Positions 18,039-26,783 of a stretch of DNA of 40,977 nucleotides are shown here, piece by piece; the first letter of the stretch is position 1; each line of letters opens with the position of its first letter. The stretch is from the NCBI RefSeq assembly GCF_015714725.1, contig NZ_WBKM01000076.1, forward strand, positions 1-40,977. The letters are read 5' to 3'. The notes beneath the pieces were generated by a model. The model did not search any database, was not told the DNA's origin, and saw only the letters and a program-made list of their open reading frames with translations. Both the position numbers and the translations under genes were made by a program. The DNA comes from Nostoc sp. WHI. Lineage in GTDB: Bacteria; Cyanobacteriota; Cyanobacteriia; Cyanobacteriales; Nostocaceae.

Positions 18039-18070
18039 CGATGCCTACGGCGGGCTACGCCTACGCACTT
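18039..18070. repeat. Dispersed 32-base Nostoc repeat
   Basis: This stretch (core GCCTACGGCGGGCTACGCC) differs by a single base from 39105-39136 inside dndA. The core can form a GGCG/CGCC hairpin. A further, diverged relative is at 32806-32838. Confidence 0.75.
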
Positions 18071-18108
18071 ATTACCGCATTATTTTATACTAGTATAGAT
18101 GTGATCGC

Positions 18109-18222
18109 TTAAACAAACAAATTATCCACTAACATAGTCCATGCTGGCACTGTGGGTTCAGCATATTGGTATTTAATTTCTTGGCGTTCTTCCCATTCCA
18201 AATATTCCTCTCTTTTTCTCAA
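18109..18222 (-). pseudogene. Remnant of a Uma2-type gene (N-terminal fragment)
   Basis: Read on the minus strand, a 37-codon open frame spells KREEYLEWEERQEIKYQY, which is the typical N-terminal segment of Uma2/DUF820 proteins (YLEWEERQEIKYEY). It then runs into unrelated residues and a stop, and a stop also lies just upstream, so only a fragment remains. The alternative is chance similarity, but the run of matching residues is long. Confidence 0.55.
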
Positions 18223-18268
18223 CTGTAACTAAAAAACCTTTGCGTCTTTGCGCCTTTGCGTGAGACAT

Positions 18269-20185
18269 TTACCCCTCCGTTCTCACCGTCAAAACCTGCG
18301 GCGGCCTAGAATCTGGAGGATACAAAAATTCCACTTGTACTTCTCGCTTCCCACCCCCCAACATCTTCAGCGTCACCAACGGTTCACCCATTTGTCCCCG
18401 ACGCTGTACCAAATGCACATAGCGCGTCTTTTCCACACCATTATCATCGATGTAACGCACCCGCACCGTTCCCCGAAAGAATATCTGTTCTACATCTGGC
18501 TTTAAAAACAGCAATCTATCTGTTCCCCCTTCATCCTTCACAGGAGTCTGGATTGATACATTCACCGTCTGAGTTTGATTAGTAATATTTCTGAGGGGTA
18601 AAGTCAGATTGTATTCAACACCATAGTTACTGTGAGCAAAGTACGCCGTATCAGGATAGCGTTTTAACATGGCTGCACTTTGAATTTGTCCAGTGCTGAG
18701 AGTAATTAAATGTACAGTTCCCAAAGGATAAGAAAACGCCTTTCCTGGTTCGGGTATCGTTAACTCAGACACGTTGGGATTATCCGTAAGCCGTGTTTGC
18801 CATTGCGTTCCTTGGGAGACACCAGCGACGCGACTAAATACTGTTGGTTCTCTGGGAGGGTCGAGAGGTGTCGGAATGGGGTCACGCTTTCCTGCTAAAC
18901 TGCCTGTATTCAGAAGCTTTTGCCACTCGGCTAAAGTGGGTGAAACATTACTATTTTTGACTAAATTTGCCAGATAAACTGGGCTACTACTTGCCAAGCG
19001 CATCATCGTAGTGCGACCGTTAGAAGCAGGAGCCTGTACGGGAATGAGTAAATTCGCTAAGATTTGAGTTTCTTTTGGTTTTATCACCAGCTTTTCAGGG
19101 AAAATTCCTTGCCTAACTCCCCGCAACACATCATTCATTGTGCGATCGCCTGGTCTAGAGTAAACTGTACCTTGGGGATTTTCCACCATATCAGGTAAAG
19201 CGATAAATGGCGCTTCTCTGGTGAGGTAACTAGCTGCTTGTAATACTTGCAGTGTGACAGGTTCATTCCCTGGATTATGTACAATTATCCCTTGGTAAAC
19301 AGTGCGGCTTTGGGCTGGTGTTTCCGCCCTGACGATATGATGAGCAAATATATCAAATCTGCCTTGAAAGAGATAATTTAAATGTGCTTCCTGTACTTGT
19401 TTCCCATCTGGGGGGAAAGTTGATAGTAAAATTCCTTCAGTTGTTACCAGTTCGGGACTATTGCTGTTAAAGGTGGGAATAATATCGAGTTTTCCTGGTA
19501 AGGGGCGTACTTCTTGCGGATGTACTTCGATTCCAGCAATGTATTGTGGAGGAACCGTGTAGATATTTAATGCCCGACATATCAAAACTGCAACTTCGCC
19601 TCTAGTAGCGTTTTGCAATGGTTTTAGCTGTTTGACATTGGGATAATTGACGACAATACTATTAATAGTCCCAGATGCGTAGGCGAAGCCCATCGAAGAT
19701 ATCGCATTTTGGGCATAGTTAGGAATTTGTCCCGCGTCGTTAAAATATTGTTGTAATATCTGCGTCGGGTTGGATACAGGGCTGTAATTTTTCCCACCAG
19801 CTACGACACCAATGATTTGGGCGCGAGGAATTGGCTGGTTAGGCTGGAAAATCCCACCGGGATAACCAGAAAAAAATCCTTTTTGGTAAGCGGTAGAAAT
19901 TGCTTTATTTACCCAATAATTACTAGGTACATCTTTAAATGTCGTAGCAGCGCGTTTTACCGGTGAATCAGGAAAAGCATTTAGCATCAACACTGCGGCT
20001 TCAGCGCGTGTCACTATTGCTTCTGGGCGAAAACTACTATCAGGGTAGCCTGTAATAAGTTTACGCTCTCCTAGTTGCTGGACACAATTTTTTGCCCAAT
20101 AGTTTTGGGTGTCAGAAAAGGCTAGGGGGTTGGGGGTTGATAGAGTTAAGAGGAAGACGACAACTGTATATTTTCGGAGGTGCAT
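18269..20185 (-). CDS. SLH-domain protein with DUF3370
   Basis: A 638-residue secreted protein with a signal peptide (MHLRKYTVVVFLLTLSTPNP). Three S-layer homology repeats follow: NYWAKNCVQQLGERKLITGYPDSSFRPEAIVTRAEAA, the repeat with NYWVNKAISTAYQKGFFSGYPGG, and a third ending in ATRGEVAVLICRALN. The rest matches DUF3370, a cyanobacterial family of unknown function. Such proteins attach to the peptidoglycan-bound polysaccharide and outer surface. It is unrelated in content to the flanking dnd genes and interrupts the cluster. Five residues of the SLH consensus (FRPE, TRAEAA) are clear. Confidence 0.88.
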   Translation of the reverse strand: MHLRKYTVVVFLLTLSTPNPLAFSDTQNYWAKNCVQQLGERKLITGYPDSSFRPEAIVTRAEAAVLMLNAFPDSPVKRAATTFKDVPSNYWVNKAISTAYQKGFFSGYPGGIFQPNQPIPRAQIIGVVAGGKNYSPVSNPTQILQQYFNDAGQIPNYAQNAISSMGFAYASGTINSIVVNYPNVKQLKPLQNATRGEVAVLICRALNIYTVPPQYIAGIEVHPQEVRPLPGKLDIIPTFNSNSPELVTTEGILLSTFPPDGKQVQEAHLNYLFQGRFDIFAHHIVRAETPAQSRTVYQGIIVHNPGNEPVTLQVLQAASYLTREAPFIALPDMVENPQGTVYSRPGDRTMNDVLRGVRQGIFPEKLVIKPKETQILANLLIPVQAPASNGRTTMMRLASSSPVYLANLVKNSNVSPTLAEWQKLLNTGSLAGKRDPIPTPLDPPREPTVFSRVAGVSQGTQWQTRLTDNPNVSELTIPEPGKAFSYPLGTVHLITLSTGQIQSAAMLKRYPDTAYFAHSNYGVEYNLTLPLRNITNQTQTVNVSIQTPVKDEGGTDRLLFLKPDVEQIFFRGTVRVRYIDDNGVEKTRYVHLVQRRGQMGEPLVTLKMLGGGKREVQVEFLYPPDSRPPQVLTVRTEG

Positions 20186-20242
20186 TAAAATAATTGGTAA
20201 TTCGTAATTCGTAATTTGTAATTTGTATAGAACTTAATAAAG

Positions 20243-20358
20243 GCGGTTATAAACCGCGTCTACAGAGACAAAACCCGCCTGCGCGGGTTCAAAACCTTAA
20301 TTTTCTCTTAGCCCACGGAGGTGTAGCTCATGTTTGTGTAGCTGCGAATTCCATTCGC
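20243..20358. repeat. Dispersed multi-hairpin repeat element
   Basis: Three successive hairpins are seen: GCGGTT/AACCGC (20243-20257), ACCCGC/GCGGGT (about 20273-20288) and GCGAAT/ATTCGC (20344-20358). Part of it recurs at 14491-14528. This is the Nostoc type of repeat; no coding capacity. It fills the space between the ATPase and the SLH gene. Confidence 0.65.
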
Positions 20359-20383
20359 CCTGGCTTTTTGTTGACACGCTTAA

Positions 20384-22456
20384 TTACCCATCCCGTTCAA
20401 CTTCCATAATTTCCGTATACTCAAACTCGTTCGGACTTTGTTTCACCAAAGGATACCTTTCCCCACCCAATTCAATATAATCTTGTTCGCAATCCGGCTT
20501 AGATGAATAATACGTAAGCACATATTCTCTACCGATTCTGTCTGTCATTTCTGCTTCTACTTCACCCCGCCACTGAGTCTTAGTTACTAAAACTATCAAC
20601 TGATTCGCTAATTGGGGAATTGTCTTAGCAATGTGTCGCCGCGAACTTTCATCCAAACTACCAAACGGCGAATCCATGACAATTGGGAAAGTGCTACTAT
20701 CGGGAATCATCATCATTTTCCGCTTCTCACTCCATTCGCGCACTTTGTCAATAATGCTGGCAATAAAGGATAAACTGAGAATTTGATTTTCCCCCGTAGA
20801 TGCTGCAACTAGCGCTTCTATCCCTGTAGTATTTTCTACTAATGTCAGTTCATATTTATCACTAATTTTAGGAATGTACGGAGTCACAGAAATCTCCATG
20901 AATATCTCTTGTACTCGCTTTTCTAGTTGCAGGCGAAATTGTTGTTCTTGACGATTTTTAACTTCTGTTAACCGTTCGATTGCATCCTGAGCGGCGTTAA
21001 TCCGTCGCTGTGCTAAAGTTTGCTTGTCTTCATTCAGCTTTTGTTTAGCAATTTGTTTATTTAAACCTTCAATTTCAGTTGTCAGTTGAGCAATTTGCTG
21101 CTGATTTGCACCCTGTTCTCGATTCAATTCATCAATTTTACTTTCAATTTCGTCTAACCGTTTTTGCAAACTGCTAATTTCTTCATTAGCATCTTTTCGC
21201 AACCGTTCTTGAATATTATCTAAATCGCCTTCAATTTGAGATATACTTTGCCTTAATTGATTAATCCTAGTTTGTTCTCTATCAACTTCTTCCCAAAATC
21301 CTATAGCTTGCTTATCAATTTCATCTACTTGAGCTATCATGCGAATTGCAGTTTCTTCCACCGCCGAGGAACCTGCCCTATTTAACCAGGTACTCACATG
21401 AGTATGAGAATGATTACCCTCGTGTAATTCTGCACCACAAATACAGCGCTGAGAATTGAGTAAATCATTGACAAATTCCCGCGAAATTCCTGATGTTAAC
21501 TCGCCTCGCTGCTTCAAATCATTGATAATTCCGCGAAACTGGGATGTAGTTTCTGACAGTAAAACGGTATAACCCCGCGCGGAAATAACTTTTTTCAGCG
21601 CTTCCTTGTTTTTTTTATATTCTTCTTGATTTGCCGCTTTCTGCGATTCTAAATGCTGCCATCTTTCTTGCAATTCCTTAGCAGCACTAAGTTCTCGTAA
21701 ACGATTACTTGTCTCTTTTTTAAAAGTTTTTTGATATTCTAACTCTTCTTTAATTTCTGTTTGCCGTTTGGTGATGCGTTCCCGTTCCCGCTCTATCTTT
21801 TCTTGCTGTCGTAAGAGTTCTTTAATTTGGGAATCACCAATAGCTTTTAAATCATTTTCTAAAGCTTTTTTAGCATCTCCCAAATGTCTGATAGAACGAT
21901 TGATTACTTCCACACCCAAGAAAATTTTTGTAGCTTCGGCAATTTCAGCTTTTTTATCAGAACGAACTATTTCTTCAATTCGTTCGCCGTCAAAGAAAAA
22001 ATATTGATGTAAAGTAGCGGGTAAAATTTGATTAATGATTTCGTCTGCTGGCTGAGTTGGTAAATTCCATTTGCCATCGTCTCCACCAACCCACATGGTT
22101 AATTGAGTTTTGCCAGCGTCAAAATCACTTTCGTTTTTATAACCCCGACAGGTGCGTTTAACTCGATAACGTTTACCTTCATGTTCCCAGCCAATTTCTA
22201 CCCAACATTCTATAGCTTGACCTTTTTGAGTTTCTGCGATCGCACGCTTATTAACTAACTGCTCTATCGATGCAAATGCTGCACTAAATTTATCATACAA
22301 TACCCATGTAAAGGCATTCAGCAAGCTGGTTTTTCCAGAGCCATTATTGCCATGAATAATTGTTGTGTTGTGAACATCTCCACCAGCCAGAATCATCTCT
22401 GGTGTCTTACCATAAAAGGAGCGAAAGTTGCAGAGCTTGATTGAAGTTAGCTTCAT
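20384..22456 (-). CDS. DndD-like ATPase (Rad50/SMC family), dnd-associated
   Basis: A 690-residue P-loop ATPase. Walker A HGNNGSGKTS (residues 36-43), then coiled coils at about 195-290 and 380-510 around a CxC pair (C338, C340 in RCICGAEL) that could act like a Rad50 zinc hook. The signature segment is STGENQILSLSF, and Walker B FPIVMDSPFG has its Asp at 595. It differs from the classic DndD of this locus in sequence and in the CxC pair. It is coupled by a 4-base overlap to a 57-residue gene and lies downstream of a helicase, so together they may form an effector module. A function in restriction is inferred. Confidence 0.82.
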   Translation of the reverse strand: MKLTSIKLCNFRSFYGKTPEMILAGGDVHNTTIIHGNNGSGKTSLLNAFTWVLYDKFSAAFASIEQLVNKRAIAETQKGQAIECWVEIGWEHEGKRYRVKRTCRGYKNESDFDAGKTQLTMWVGGDDGKWNLPTQPADEIINQILPATLHQYFFFDGERIEEIVRSDKKAEIAEATKIFLGVEVINRSIRHLGDAKKALENDLKAIGDSQIKELLRQQEKIERERERITKRQTEIKEELEYQKTFKKETSNRLRELSAAKELQERWQHLESQKAANQEEYKKNKEALKKVISARGYTVLLSETTSQFRGIINDLKQRGELTSGISREFVNDLLNSQRCICGAELHEGNHSHTHVSTWLNRAGSSAVEETAIRMIAQVDEIDKQAIGFWEEVDREQTRINQLRQSISQIEGDLDNIQERLRKDANEEISSLQKRLDEIESKIDELNREQGANQQQIAQLTTEIEGLNKQIAKQKLNEDKQTLAQRRINAAQDAIERLTEVKNRQEQQFRLQLEKRVQEIFMEISVTPYIPKISDKYELTLVENTTGIEALVAASTGENQILSLSFIASIIDKVREWSEKRKMMMIPDSSTFPIVMDSPFGSLDESSRRHIAKTIPQLANQLIVLVTKTQWRGEVEAEMTDRIGREYVLTYYSSKPDCEQDYIELGGERYPLVKQSPNEFEYTEIMEVERDG

Positions 22457-22626
22457 CGCACCTCTTCCTTAATAATGTCCAAAATATGATCATTTATATG
22501 ACTGTTAATTTTTTTATCTAGCCTGCCTTTTTCCAGCTTCCATACCCGCTCAATAATTTGCCGAACTTCCGGTGGAGCGCTGCTTATTGGCTCCTGCACA
22601 TCATCGATATTCGCCTCTTGTGACAT
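22453..22626 (-). CDS. Small dnd-module protein, 57 residues
   Basis: A short frame on the minus strand from ATG at 22626 encodes 57 residues (MSQEANIDDVQEPISS... to ...HILDIIKEEVR). Its stop overlaps the start of the downstream DndD-like ATPase by ATGA, typical of coupled translation. It is polar and helix-prone, with an acidic N-terminus and an amphipathic C-terminal half. Small proteins before DndD-like ATPases have been annotated as DNA modification system-associated small proteins, as far as I recall. The function is unknown; a partner or assembly factor of the ATPase is a reasonable guess. Confidence 0.7.
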   Translation of the reverse strand: MSQEANIDDVQEPISSAPPEVRQIIERVWKLEKGRLDKKINSHINDHILDIIKEEVR

Positions 22627-22759
22627 ATTGGATTTTTAAATATACTTTTTCTATAGTTTAACTTTCTCTAGTGCCATATCTACCTCTGTAAAGCTACTGT
22701 TAGCGTTATCTTTAATTTTGCAAAAACCATTTTTTCAAATTTATAGTTTTCTTTGAAAA

Positions 22760-22863
22760 ATGCTTTATTATTTAATGGCTTTCTGTTATTATTAATAAAG
22801 CATCTTGATCATAATGGGATGTAAGTGAAATTTTTAACGCAGCTTATATTCCATTATGATCAA
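22760..22863. other. Tandem hairpins between the helicase and the ATPase operon
   Basis: Two adjacent inverted repeats lie in the 325-base gap. One pairs ATGCTTTATTA (22760-22770) with TAATAAAGCAT (22793-22803). The other pairs 21 bases (22805-22825 with 22843-22863, two mismatches). Read on the minus strand, the first stem is followed by TTTTT, so it could be a terminator after the helicase. The rest of the gap holds only AT-rich DNA with no gene. Alternatives are a structured RNA or a recombination site. Confidence 0.5.
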
Positions 22864-22951
22864 ACTCATAATTTTATTATTTCATACTTAATGCTTCTTT
22901 TTTCAAAACTCGAAAAATTTTACAAAAAAAATACAACTATTCTCTGATTCA

Positions 22952-24466
22952 TCAAATATCTAATAAACCATATCGCTTTTGTAAATCTAGTAATTTCATT
23001 CTGGCAACGCCCGCATTATCAGCCAAATCAGCAAACTCCACAAAGCGACGCAATTCCTTTTTCAACAGATTGCGTTCAACTTCTATAGTTTCTCTATCTA
23101 AATCTGGTGGCAAAACAATCATGTCAAATATAGTGGCGCGTTCCTTAGCTGGATGAGGACGCAAAACTCGCCCCCGTCGTTGAATGAATTGGCGGGGATT
23201 ACCAGAACTTGATAAAATCACCGCAGTTTGAATTGCCGGAATATCGACACCTTCATCTAAACAACGAATTGCCACTAAACCTTGTAATTCACCGCTTTCA
23301 AATTGACGACGTAATATTTCTCTTTCTTGTAAAGATGTTTGGGCTGTATAGGTGCTTACCTTATACCCTAAATCCACTCCCAGAATTTTAGCAACAGCTT
23401 TAAGTTGGCGTAGGGATGAACGTTGTCCCGCTTCTTGAGAACCATCACTACAATAAAAAAGTGTGTGAGTAGTTTCGCGGCGAGTTGCCATTAATTCATG
23501 CAAAGCAGTTAATTTATTTTCCGCCGCACCAATTAATCTTGCTCTTTGCATCAACAACGGCTTTAAATCTTCATTGTCTTCAAAGTTTCCGCCATTATCT
23601 CGATCTCGATATAGTAGACATCGCCCAATTCTTTTAGTTAACTTTAAATAGGCAATGCTTTCTGCTTCAGTTAACTCCACTAACACAGGATAATACAGAT
23701 AATGTACCAAAGCACCTTGAGCGATCGCATCTCTCAAAGTAAACTCTGGCTGGAGAACTGGGCCAAAATAATCAAATAGAGATTGCGTACCAAAATCATC
23801 AAAATACCTCTCCGGTGTGGCAGATAAAGCCAGTCTCAACCCAACACTACGCGGTAAACTTTCTTCTAACTTAGGTGCGCCTAAATTATGCGCTTCATCC
23901 CCAATAATTAAAGTTTTGGCAGGAAAATATTTAAGTTGAGACTGAAACCCATCTCCAATTAAAGTCGAGTTTGTAGTAATCACCGTGACAAAACGTTGAG
24001 AACCAGAACGCAGATTATAAATTTGCGTCGAAAGTTGACTTTGCCAAGTGCGTAAATTCTCGAAAGCTAAAATGGGTTGCAAATTAAATTTTTCACATTC
24101 TCGCGCCCATTGGGTGACGAGATGGCGGTAAGGACACACCACCAACAACACTTGTAAATTAATCTGCTGATATAATTCACAAGCGATCGCTAATGCGGTA
24201 ATGGTTTTACCACTACCAGTAGCCATTTTCAGCGTTCCTCTGCCATTATTAGTAAACCAGCTAGCGATCGCTTGTCGCTGATATTGCCGCAATTGCAGAG
24301 ATGGAGGCATTCTTGGGCATCCTGGTAATGGTTGCGGAGTGTAATAACTGCCCTTACTTTCCCTTGCAATTGGTAATTTCAACCGAAATGCGCCACGGAG
24401 ATTATCCCCGTGGTCACTTTTGCGGAAAGCGGGCAGTTTATGAACTGGATTTGGCGTCAGGTACAT
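22952..24466 (-). CDS. DEAD/DEAH helicase of the DNA phosphorothioation restriction type
   Basis: A 504-residue superfamily 2 helicase. Visible motifs are Walker A TGSGKT (residues 83-88), DEAH (190-193), SAT (215-217) and motif VI QRRGRVLR (429-436). The whole resembles the family annotated as DNA phosphorothioation system restriction enzyme, which is a helicase without an obvious nuclease domain. It may translocate on unmodified DNA with a partner. It starts 97 bases after lexA on the same strand, with a tandem repeat between, and is followed by the hairpin pair, the 57-residue gene and a DndD-like ATPase. The start at 24466 is the most upstream Met; MPPSLQLRQYQRQ at residue 53 is a possible internal one. 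Confidence 0.85.
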   Translation of the reverse strand: MYLTPNPVHKLPAFRKSDHGDNLRGAFRLKLPIARESKGSYYTPQPLPGCPRMPPSLQLRQYQRQAIASWFTNNGRGTLKMATGSGKTITALAIACELYQQINLQVLLVVCPYRHLVTQWARECEKFNLQPILAFENLRTWQSQLSTQIYNLRSGSQRFVTVITTNSTLIGDGFQSQLKYFPAKTLIIGDEAHNLGAPKLEESLPRSVGLRLALSATPERYFDDFGTQSLFDYFGPVLQPEFTLRDAIAQGALVHYLYYPVLVELTEAESIAYLKLTKRIGRCLLYRDRDNGGNFEDNEDLKPLLMQRARLIGAAENKLTALHELMATRRETTHTLFYCSDGSQEAGQRSSLRQLKAVAKILGVDLGYKVSTYTAQTSLQEREILRRQFESGELQGLVAIRCLDEGVDIPAIQTAVILSSSGNPRQFIQRRGRVLRPHPAKERATIFDMIVLPPDLDRETIEVERNLLKKELRRFVEFADLADNAGVARMKLLDLQKRYGLLDI

Positions 24467-24468
24467 AG

Positions 24469-24517
24469 TGGGAGTTAGGAGTTAGGAGTTGGGAGTTAGG
24501 AGTTAGGAGTTGGGAGT
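24469..24517. repeat. Heptamer tandem repeat TGGGAGT/TAGGAGT
   Basis: Seven heptamers run in a higher-order order TGGGAGT, TAGGAGT, TAGGAGT, repeated. The array lies just upstream of the helicase start and inside the lexA to helicase gap. It is an STRR array; it could alter read-through or expression length-dependently. Confidence 0.85.
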
Positions 24518-24563
24518 TAGTAATTTAGAACTCATCACTCATAACTCATCACTTTCTTATTAC

Positions 24564-25169
24564 TCAGTTGTAACCGCGCCAAACACCGATGAGAGAACCT
24601 TGCACCTGCACATTGATGGCGGCTACTTCAATAGGATTGTACTTAGGATTTGCTGGTTTGAGGGTAACGCGATCGCCTTGGCGATAAAAACGTTTTAATG
24701 TGGTACCGAATCCATCAACTCTAGCGGCGACAATAGTGCCATTTTTCAAATGATTTGGTTCTGCTACTGGATGCAGGAATACTACATCGCCATCAGCAAT
24801 TAAATCTTCAATCATGCTATCGCCAGCTACCCGCAAAGCATAAGTTTGGGCAGGTAATGAGAAATTAGAAAAGTCTAAATGATCTACAGCATCAGTAAAT
24901 GGTTCTATTAAACCACCAGCAGCGATCGTTCCCAAAATTGGTACACCTTGCTTCACAGCATGCAAAATCCGAATCGTTCGCGCTTGACCTTCAGTCCATT
25001 CTATATATCCTTTGGTGCGTAAATGTTCCAAGCGACTTTGGATTGGTGCTGGTGACTTCAAGTTCATCGCTTGCATCATTTGCCGAATTGAAGGCGAATG
25101 CTGGTGCGATCTGATGTATTCTGTTAACCATTCGTAAAGTTCTTGTTGAGCTTCTGTTAGACGTTCCAT
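24564..25169 (-). CDS. lexA: LexA repressor
   Basis: A 201-residue LexA with an N-terminal winged-helix DNA-binding part and a C-terminal S24 self-cleaving domain. The cleavage site is Ala84-Gly85 (in TIAAGGL), the catalytic Ser118 is in GDSMIED and Lys159 in TTLKRF. All the residues needed for RecA-triggered self-cleavage are therefore present, which is not true of every cyanobacterial LexA. A fitting LexA box is upstream at 25202-25215, so it is probably autoregulated. The next gene downstream is the restriction-type helicase, 97 bases away on the same strand. Confidence 0.95.
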   Translation of the reverse strand: MERLTEAQQELYEWLTEYIRSHQHSPSIRQMMQAMNLKSPAPIQSRLEHLRTKGYIEWTEGQARTIRILHAVKQGVPILGTIAAGGLIEPFTDAVDHLDFSNFSLPAQTYALRVAGDSMIEDLIADGDVVFLHPVAEPNHLKNGTIVAARVDGFGTTLKRFYRQGDRVTLKPANPKYNPIEVAAINVQVQGSLIGVWRGYN

Positions 25170-25201
25170 AAAGAAAGCGGGAAGTAATTATAAATGTCTC
25201 T

Positions 25202-25215
25202 AGAACATTAGTACT
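25202..25215 (-). promoter_or_regulatory. LexA box upstream of lexA
   Basis: On the minus strand AGTACTAATGTTCT matches the Anabaena LexA consensus RGTACNNNDGTWCB at every position. It lies 33 bases before the lexA start. It should allow autorepression and SOS induction. Confidence 0.8.
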
Positions 25216-25367
25216 ACAAAAAACTCCCCATAACAAGAGAAAAGTAAAAATATAAAAAGCAAAAGAAAGAATATTCTCTTTTCTTTTACCAATTTATTTT
25301 GGATTTTTCACAAATTAAGTAGTCAAGAGCCAGCCACACACTTGCCATTCTGACTCTTAACTCTGCC

Positions 25368-25418
25368 AATTTTAGATTTTTCTTTCAATCCAAAATCTAA
25401 AATCTAAAATCCAAAATT
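25368..25418. repeat. TCTAAAA/TCCAAAA heptamer repeat hairpin
   Basis: AATTTTAGATTTT (25368-25380) pairs with AAAATCCAAAATT (25406-25418), one mismatch, over a run of heptamers. It is a relative of 3155-3225 and lies downstream of argF, where it may end transcription. Confidence 0.6.
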
Positions 25419-25430
25419 GAATAACTTCTT

Positions 25431-26351
25431 TCATTCTGCCCCTAAGACACTCGCAAGCAAAGCTTTTTGGGCGTGTAAGCGATTTTCGGCCTGTTCCCAA
25501 ACTCGTGATTGAGAACCTTCAATCACTGCCTCAGTAATTTCTTCACCACGATGGGCTGGTAAGCAGTGTAAAACAATTGCCTCTGGATCAGCAAGGCTCA
25601 AAAGCTGCTCCGAAATTTGGTAAGGCTGGAAAATTGGCATTCGGTTATCTGCTTCTGCTTCTTGCCCCATACTCGCCCAAACATCAGTGTAAAGTACAGC
25701 AGCTCCCTTAGCTGCTAATTCTGGATCATGAGTCAGGAGAACTTCAGTTTTGTTATTAGCGATCGCTCTTGCTTGTTCTACAATCCTAGAATCTGGCTCA
25801 TATCCGCTAGGGGTGGCAATTCTGACATTCATCCCCACCAAAGCACAGCCCAACATCAGAGAATTAGCCACATTATTCCCATCACCTACGTAAGTTAAAG
25901 TTAACCCAGCTAGAGTGCCGAAGCCTTCTTGAATCGTCAGCAAATCAGCTAATACCTGACAGGGGTGTTCTGCATCGGTAAGCGCATTAATTACCGGAAT
26001 CTTGGCATAGTGAGCAAAAGTTTCCAAATCCTGCTGTGCAAAAGTGCGAATTGCCAAAACATCCAGATATCGATCTAACACCCGCGCTGTATCCTGCAAA
26101 GGTTCTCCGCGACTCACTTGAGTGACATTGGGGTTGAGATCGATTACCTGTCCACCCAGGTGGTACATCGCCACAGTAAAACTTACCCGCGTGCGAGTTG
26201 AAGCTTTGGAGAACAACAACCCCAAAACTTTATTACACTGTAACTTCAGCTGTTGTGATTTAAGTTGAGTTGCCAATTCTAGAAGTTCTTGAACTTCCGT
26301 TGGACTGAAGTCCGCTAGACTTAATAAATCTCGTCCGATCAACGCTGCCAT
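25431..26351 (-). CDS. argF: Ornithine carbamoyltransferase
   Basis: A 306-residue enzyme of arginine biosynthesis that makes citrulline from ornithine and carbamoyl phosphate in the cytosol. Landmark motifs are STRTR (residues 51-55, carbamoyl phosphate binding), HPCQ (129-132) and HCLPAHRG toward the C-terminus. I chose MAALIGRDLL (ATG at 26351) as start; the upstream frame to 26408 adds 19 residues with no family match. The gene stands alone between lexA and tRNA-Thr. A short hairpin (26414-26431, arms TACAGTT/AACTGTA) lies upstream. Confidence 0.95.
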   Translation of the reverse strand: MAALIGRDLLSLADFSPTEVQELLELATQLKSQQLKLQCNKVLGLLFSKASTRTRVSFTVAMYHLGGQVIDLNPNVTQVSRGEPLQDTARVLDRYLDVLAIRTFAQQDLETFAHYAKIPVINALTDAEHPCQVLADLLTIQEGFGTLAGLTLTYVGDGNNVANSLMLGCALVGMNVRIATPSGYEPDSRIVEQARAIANNKTEVLLTHDPELAAKGAAVLYTDVWASMGQEAEADNRMPIFQPYQISEQLLSLADPEAIVLHCLPAHRGEEITEAVIEGSQSRVWEQAENRLHAQKALLASVLGAE

Positions 26352-26711
26352 GCTTATAATCTGTAAAAAATAATTATATATTTCTGCTCCTTTATTCAGC
26401 CGTGTCAAGAAAATACAGTTTTAGAACTGTACCAGATATTTTTGCGCCCAACCGAGGATTTGAGTTAGCTTTTGCCAATACTAAGTTATCAACTTTATCA
26501 GTGAGCGGAATTACTGATTTTTTTGATTAATCACAGTTGCAATGCCAATTAAACCATCTAGGGGCAAAAAAGCAGCGATGTTGCCAAAATCTCTAGTTTT
26601 CTAGCCTTTTTTCTGAAGAGACATATTTTTTAGCAATTACAACTAGACAAATAAATTGATTATGGTACAATAATAACTTGTGGTTGCTAATTGAGATTAA
26701 GCAGCAAAATT
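26352..26711. other. Intergenic region between argF and tRNA-Thr
   Basis: About 360 bases without a credible gene. It holds the argF promoter side, the hairpin 26414-26431 with a 4-nt loop, and an AT-rich run before the tRNA. I see no terminator-grade stem and no clear promoter box that I would defend. Confidence 0.6.
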
Positions 26712-26783
26712 GCCAGCATAGCACAGTGGTAGTGCATCCGACTTGTAATCGGAAGGTCGCAGGTTCAAATCCAGCTGCTGGCC
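26712..26783 (+). tRNA. tRNA-Thr (anticodon UGU)
   Basis: A 72-nt tRNA with acceptor stem GCCAGCA/TGCTGGC and anticodon loop CTTGTAA (anticodon TGT, Thr). The anticodon stem TCCGA/TCGGA is perfect. The D stem is GCAC/GTGC. The T stem GCAGG/CCAGC has an A-A mismatch in its centre. CCA is not encoded. The fold is still good; the T-stem mismatch is the only oddity. Confidence 0.88.

Noticed and set aside
24469..24517. Possible CRISPR-like array
   Set aside because: The heptamer units have no spacers; this is a simple short tandem repeat. The same holds for 40933-40966 and 1-21.
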